Made by a program: the position numbers and the translations under genes
Notes under the pieces: generated by a model
Told to the model about the DNA's origin: nothing
The model's database searches: none
What the model saw: the letters and a program-made list of their open reading frames with translations, nothing else
Part shown: piece by piece, positions 62,683 to 64,000 of the stretch
Layout: every line of letters begins with the position of its first letter
How positions within the stretch are numbered: position 1 is the first letter of the stretch
Assembly: GCF_026127265.1 (NCBI RefSeq)
Contig: NZ_WWFG01000010.1
Coordinates: 9,696 to 73,695, forward strand
Source of the DNA: Nostoc sp. KVJ3
Lineage (GTDB): Bacteria; Cyanobacteriota; Cyanobacteriia; Cyanobacteriales; Nostocaceae
Direction of reading: 5' to 3'
DNA: 64,000 nt

Positions 62683-64000
62683 AACTCCTCTTGAGTATGG
62701 GGTTGAATTTGTTCTAAATCTATTGCTGGAATATTTAATTTATCTGTTTGTGATAAAACTTCAGTAGGATTGGTTGTATTAATGTTAATTGGATATTCAT
62801 CAAGATAAGTTTTTGTCTGTTTAATATTATTTTGATACAGCAATTGACGCATATCTAGTGCAGCCAAATCGTGCAATCTTTGTGCCTGTAAAGTTTCTTG
62901 AGCTTCTGCTGATTCTAGATACTGTGCAAGTTCCTTAGCCCTAATTGTTATCTTTTGGTTATACTGATTTTTCTGCTGGCGCAATTCAATACTTGCAAGT
63001 CGAATTTCTCTTTCTGAATGACCTTGTAAGGATGAGTAATATTCAGAAATACACCGCACCCAATTACCTTTGACATAAGCATAAGCAGTCCCGACATCAA
63101 TGGGTCGTATCTAACTGGGACTTGAGTTCCTTCAACTTCAGGATTAAGAAAGGAATCATCAATTGACCAGTAGTAAATAGAATGAATTTTTATACCAATT
63201 CTTGGTATTATTTTTGCACTTCCCTTCGGAGTTGAAGGCAAGGTAAAAATTTTAAAGTTTCATCATCTAAAATTTTTTCTCCATAGCGCATTCCACTTTG
63301 ATTAAGACCTCTTTCAAATGCAGCATTAGGAGAGAGTCCTAACGCCAGATGCTCTCTACAGTCATAAATCACATAAGCATATTCACAAAAATATTCATAT
63401 AATTCTGGCAATGTCCAGACAGCTTGTACTTTTGGGTTATTTGCTTTATTTACCAAGCGAACCTGTTTAGTAATTTGAGTATTGCCTTTTAGGTTGTAAA
63501 AGAATTCTGTGTTGGTTGTGCCAAAAAAACGTTCAATAAGCGAACCAAATCTTGGACTAGCAACGGGGCGTTGTTTTTTTGTGCAAGCAAATGCCGCCAG
63601 AAGAGTTTCAAAGTAAATACTGCCAAACTCTACACCATTATCCATTATTAATGTTTCTGGGAAACGTCCAAGTCGCTGCACACAAATTCGCAACACCATC
63701 ATGCAAGAGCGATATGATGGTGGATCAAAAGTTAAATAGATGGCAAAAATGCGGCGGGAGAAAGCATCAATAAGAATCGTTGCCCAAGGTCTGCCTAAAC
63801 AACGTCCAGTGCGAGAACAAACTAACTCAATATCTAATTCCGTATGGTCAATGTGGCAGATTTCAAATGGACGACTGCCGTGGTTAGGCGTGGAAAGCGT
63901 TAATTCGTGATAAAAAGGATTCTTTTGGTAAGCTGCTCTACTACCTTGTCTTTGGCGAGTTTGCCGTACTGGATCTCGTTGATTAATACGCTTACAGAAA
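62673..64000 (-). pseudogene. tnsB: TnsB/TniA-type DDE transposase, partial (runs off right edge), one frameshift
   Basis: From the right edge: FEICHIDHTELDIELVCSRT (first Asp), ILIDAFSRRIFAIYLTF, ETLIMDNGVEFGSIYFE (second Asp) and RFGSLIERFFGTTN (Glu): a complete rve-type catalytic core. After QVPVRYDP near 63110 the frame shifts by one base and continues DVGTAYAYVKGNWVRCISEY to a helical C-terminus ending EELWQ. A single missing base (near a CCC) explains the break. The N-terminal DNA-binding domains lie beyond 64000. Recognises the repeats at the transposon ends and joins DNA by family. Confidence 0.8.

Noticed and set aside
60409..64000. Type V-K CRISPR-associated transposon
   Set aside because: No Cas12k, no CRISPR repeats and no MerR-like repressor in the window; TniQ (272 aa) and TnsC (about 376 aa) are longer than I would expect for that type. 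The distal side is unseen, so it cannot be excluded entirely.
1..64000. CRISPR arrays, tRNA and rRNA genes
   Set aside because: None recognised by eye; the repeat arrays present lack the regular spacing and repeat length of CRISPR.

Overview
This is AT-rich DNA from a filamentous, probably heterocyst-forming cyanobacterium (Nostocales), and most likely from a large plasmid. HIP1-type GCGATCGC octamers occur throughout. There is a CyRepA1-like replication protein (9.5-13.1 kb), two type IV secretion-like membrane proteins at the left edge, a RecD2-like helicase and a XerC/D-type tyrosine recombinase. Many insertion sequences and small palindromic repeats are present. Family names come from reading motifs by eye; no database search was run.

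Layout. 0-14.5 kb is the plasmid backbone: VirB3/VirB2-like proteins, small DNA-binding proteins, RecD2, a 2.3 kb repeat-rich gene desert, the recombinase and the replication protein. 14.5-25.3 kb is a signalling and surface block. It holds a STAND NTPase, a Ser/Thr kinase with a membrane segment and TPRs, and a secreted fibronectin-like protein, all rightward. Facing them are a glycosyltransferase (frameshifted), a haemagglutinin-type two-partner-secretion exoprotein and an exported TPR-CHAT protein. 25.7-31.3 kb is an IS cluster: an intact IS630-type element that split a secreted thioredoxin gene with a TA duplication, an IS701-like element and a truncated IS4-type transposase. 31.5-32.5 kb holds a ribbon-helix-helix protein, a broken four-helix-bundle gene and a 3' relic of a group II intron.

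32.5-52.9 kb is the centrepiece: one leftward run of nine genes forming an unusual biosynthetic cluster. A PUFA/heterocyst-glycolipid-like iterative synthase (KS-AT-ACP-ACP-half KR; KR-DH; KS-CLF-AT; PfaD-type enoyl reductase) is followed by a sulfotransferase, an APS kinase (supplying PAPS), an O-carbamoyltransferase, a Rieske oxygenase and an ABC exporter. The tailoring set resembles that of saxitoxin clusters, but here it is attached to a polyunsaturated-lipid-type synthase. The predicted product is a secreted, hydroxylated, carbamoylated and sulfated long-chain polyketide or lipid. A divergent DesK/LiaR-type two-component system (53.3-55.2 kb) is a candidate regulator.

55.2-64 kb is a Tn7/Tn5053-like transposition region. 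A truncated tnsC-tniQ pair points right. A complete-order tniQ-tnsC-tnsB module points left and runs off the window. Between and beside them are arrays of TnsB-site-like repeats, an IS1380-type element carrying a 272-bp tandem duplication, and a 317-bp mini-element with TGT/ACA ends and seven internal repeats.

Four genes (glycosyltransferase, sulfotransferase, tnsC, tnsB) are each broken by a single-base shift, two of them in A-runs and the other two probably in C-runs, so some apparent pseudogenes may be assembly errors.
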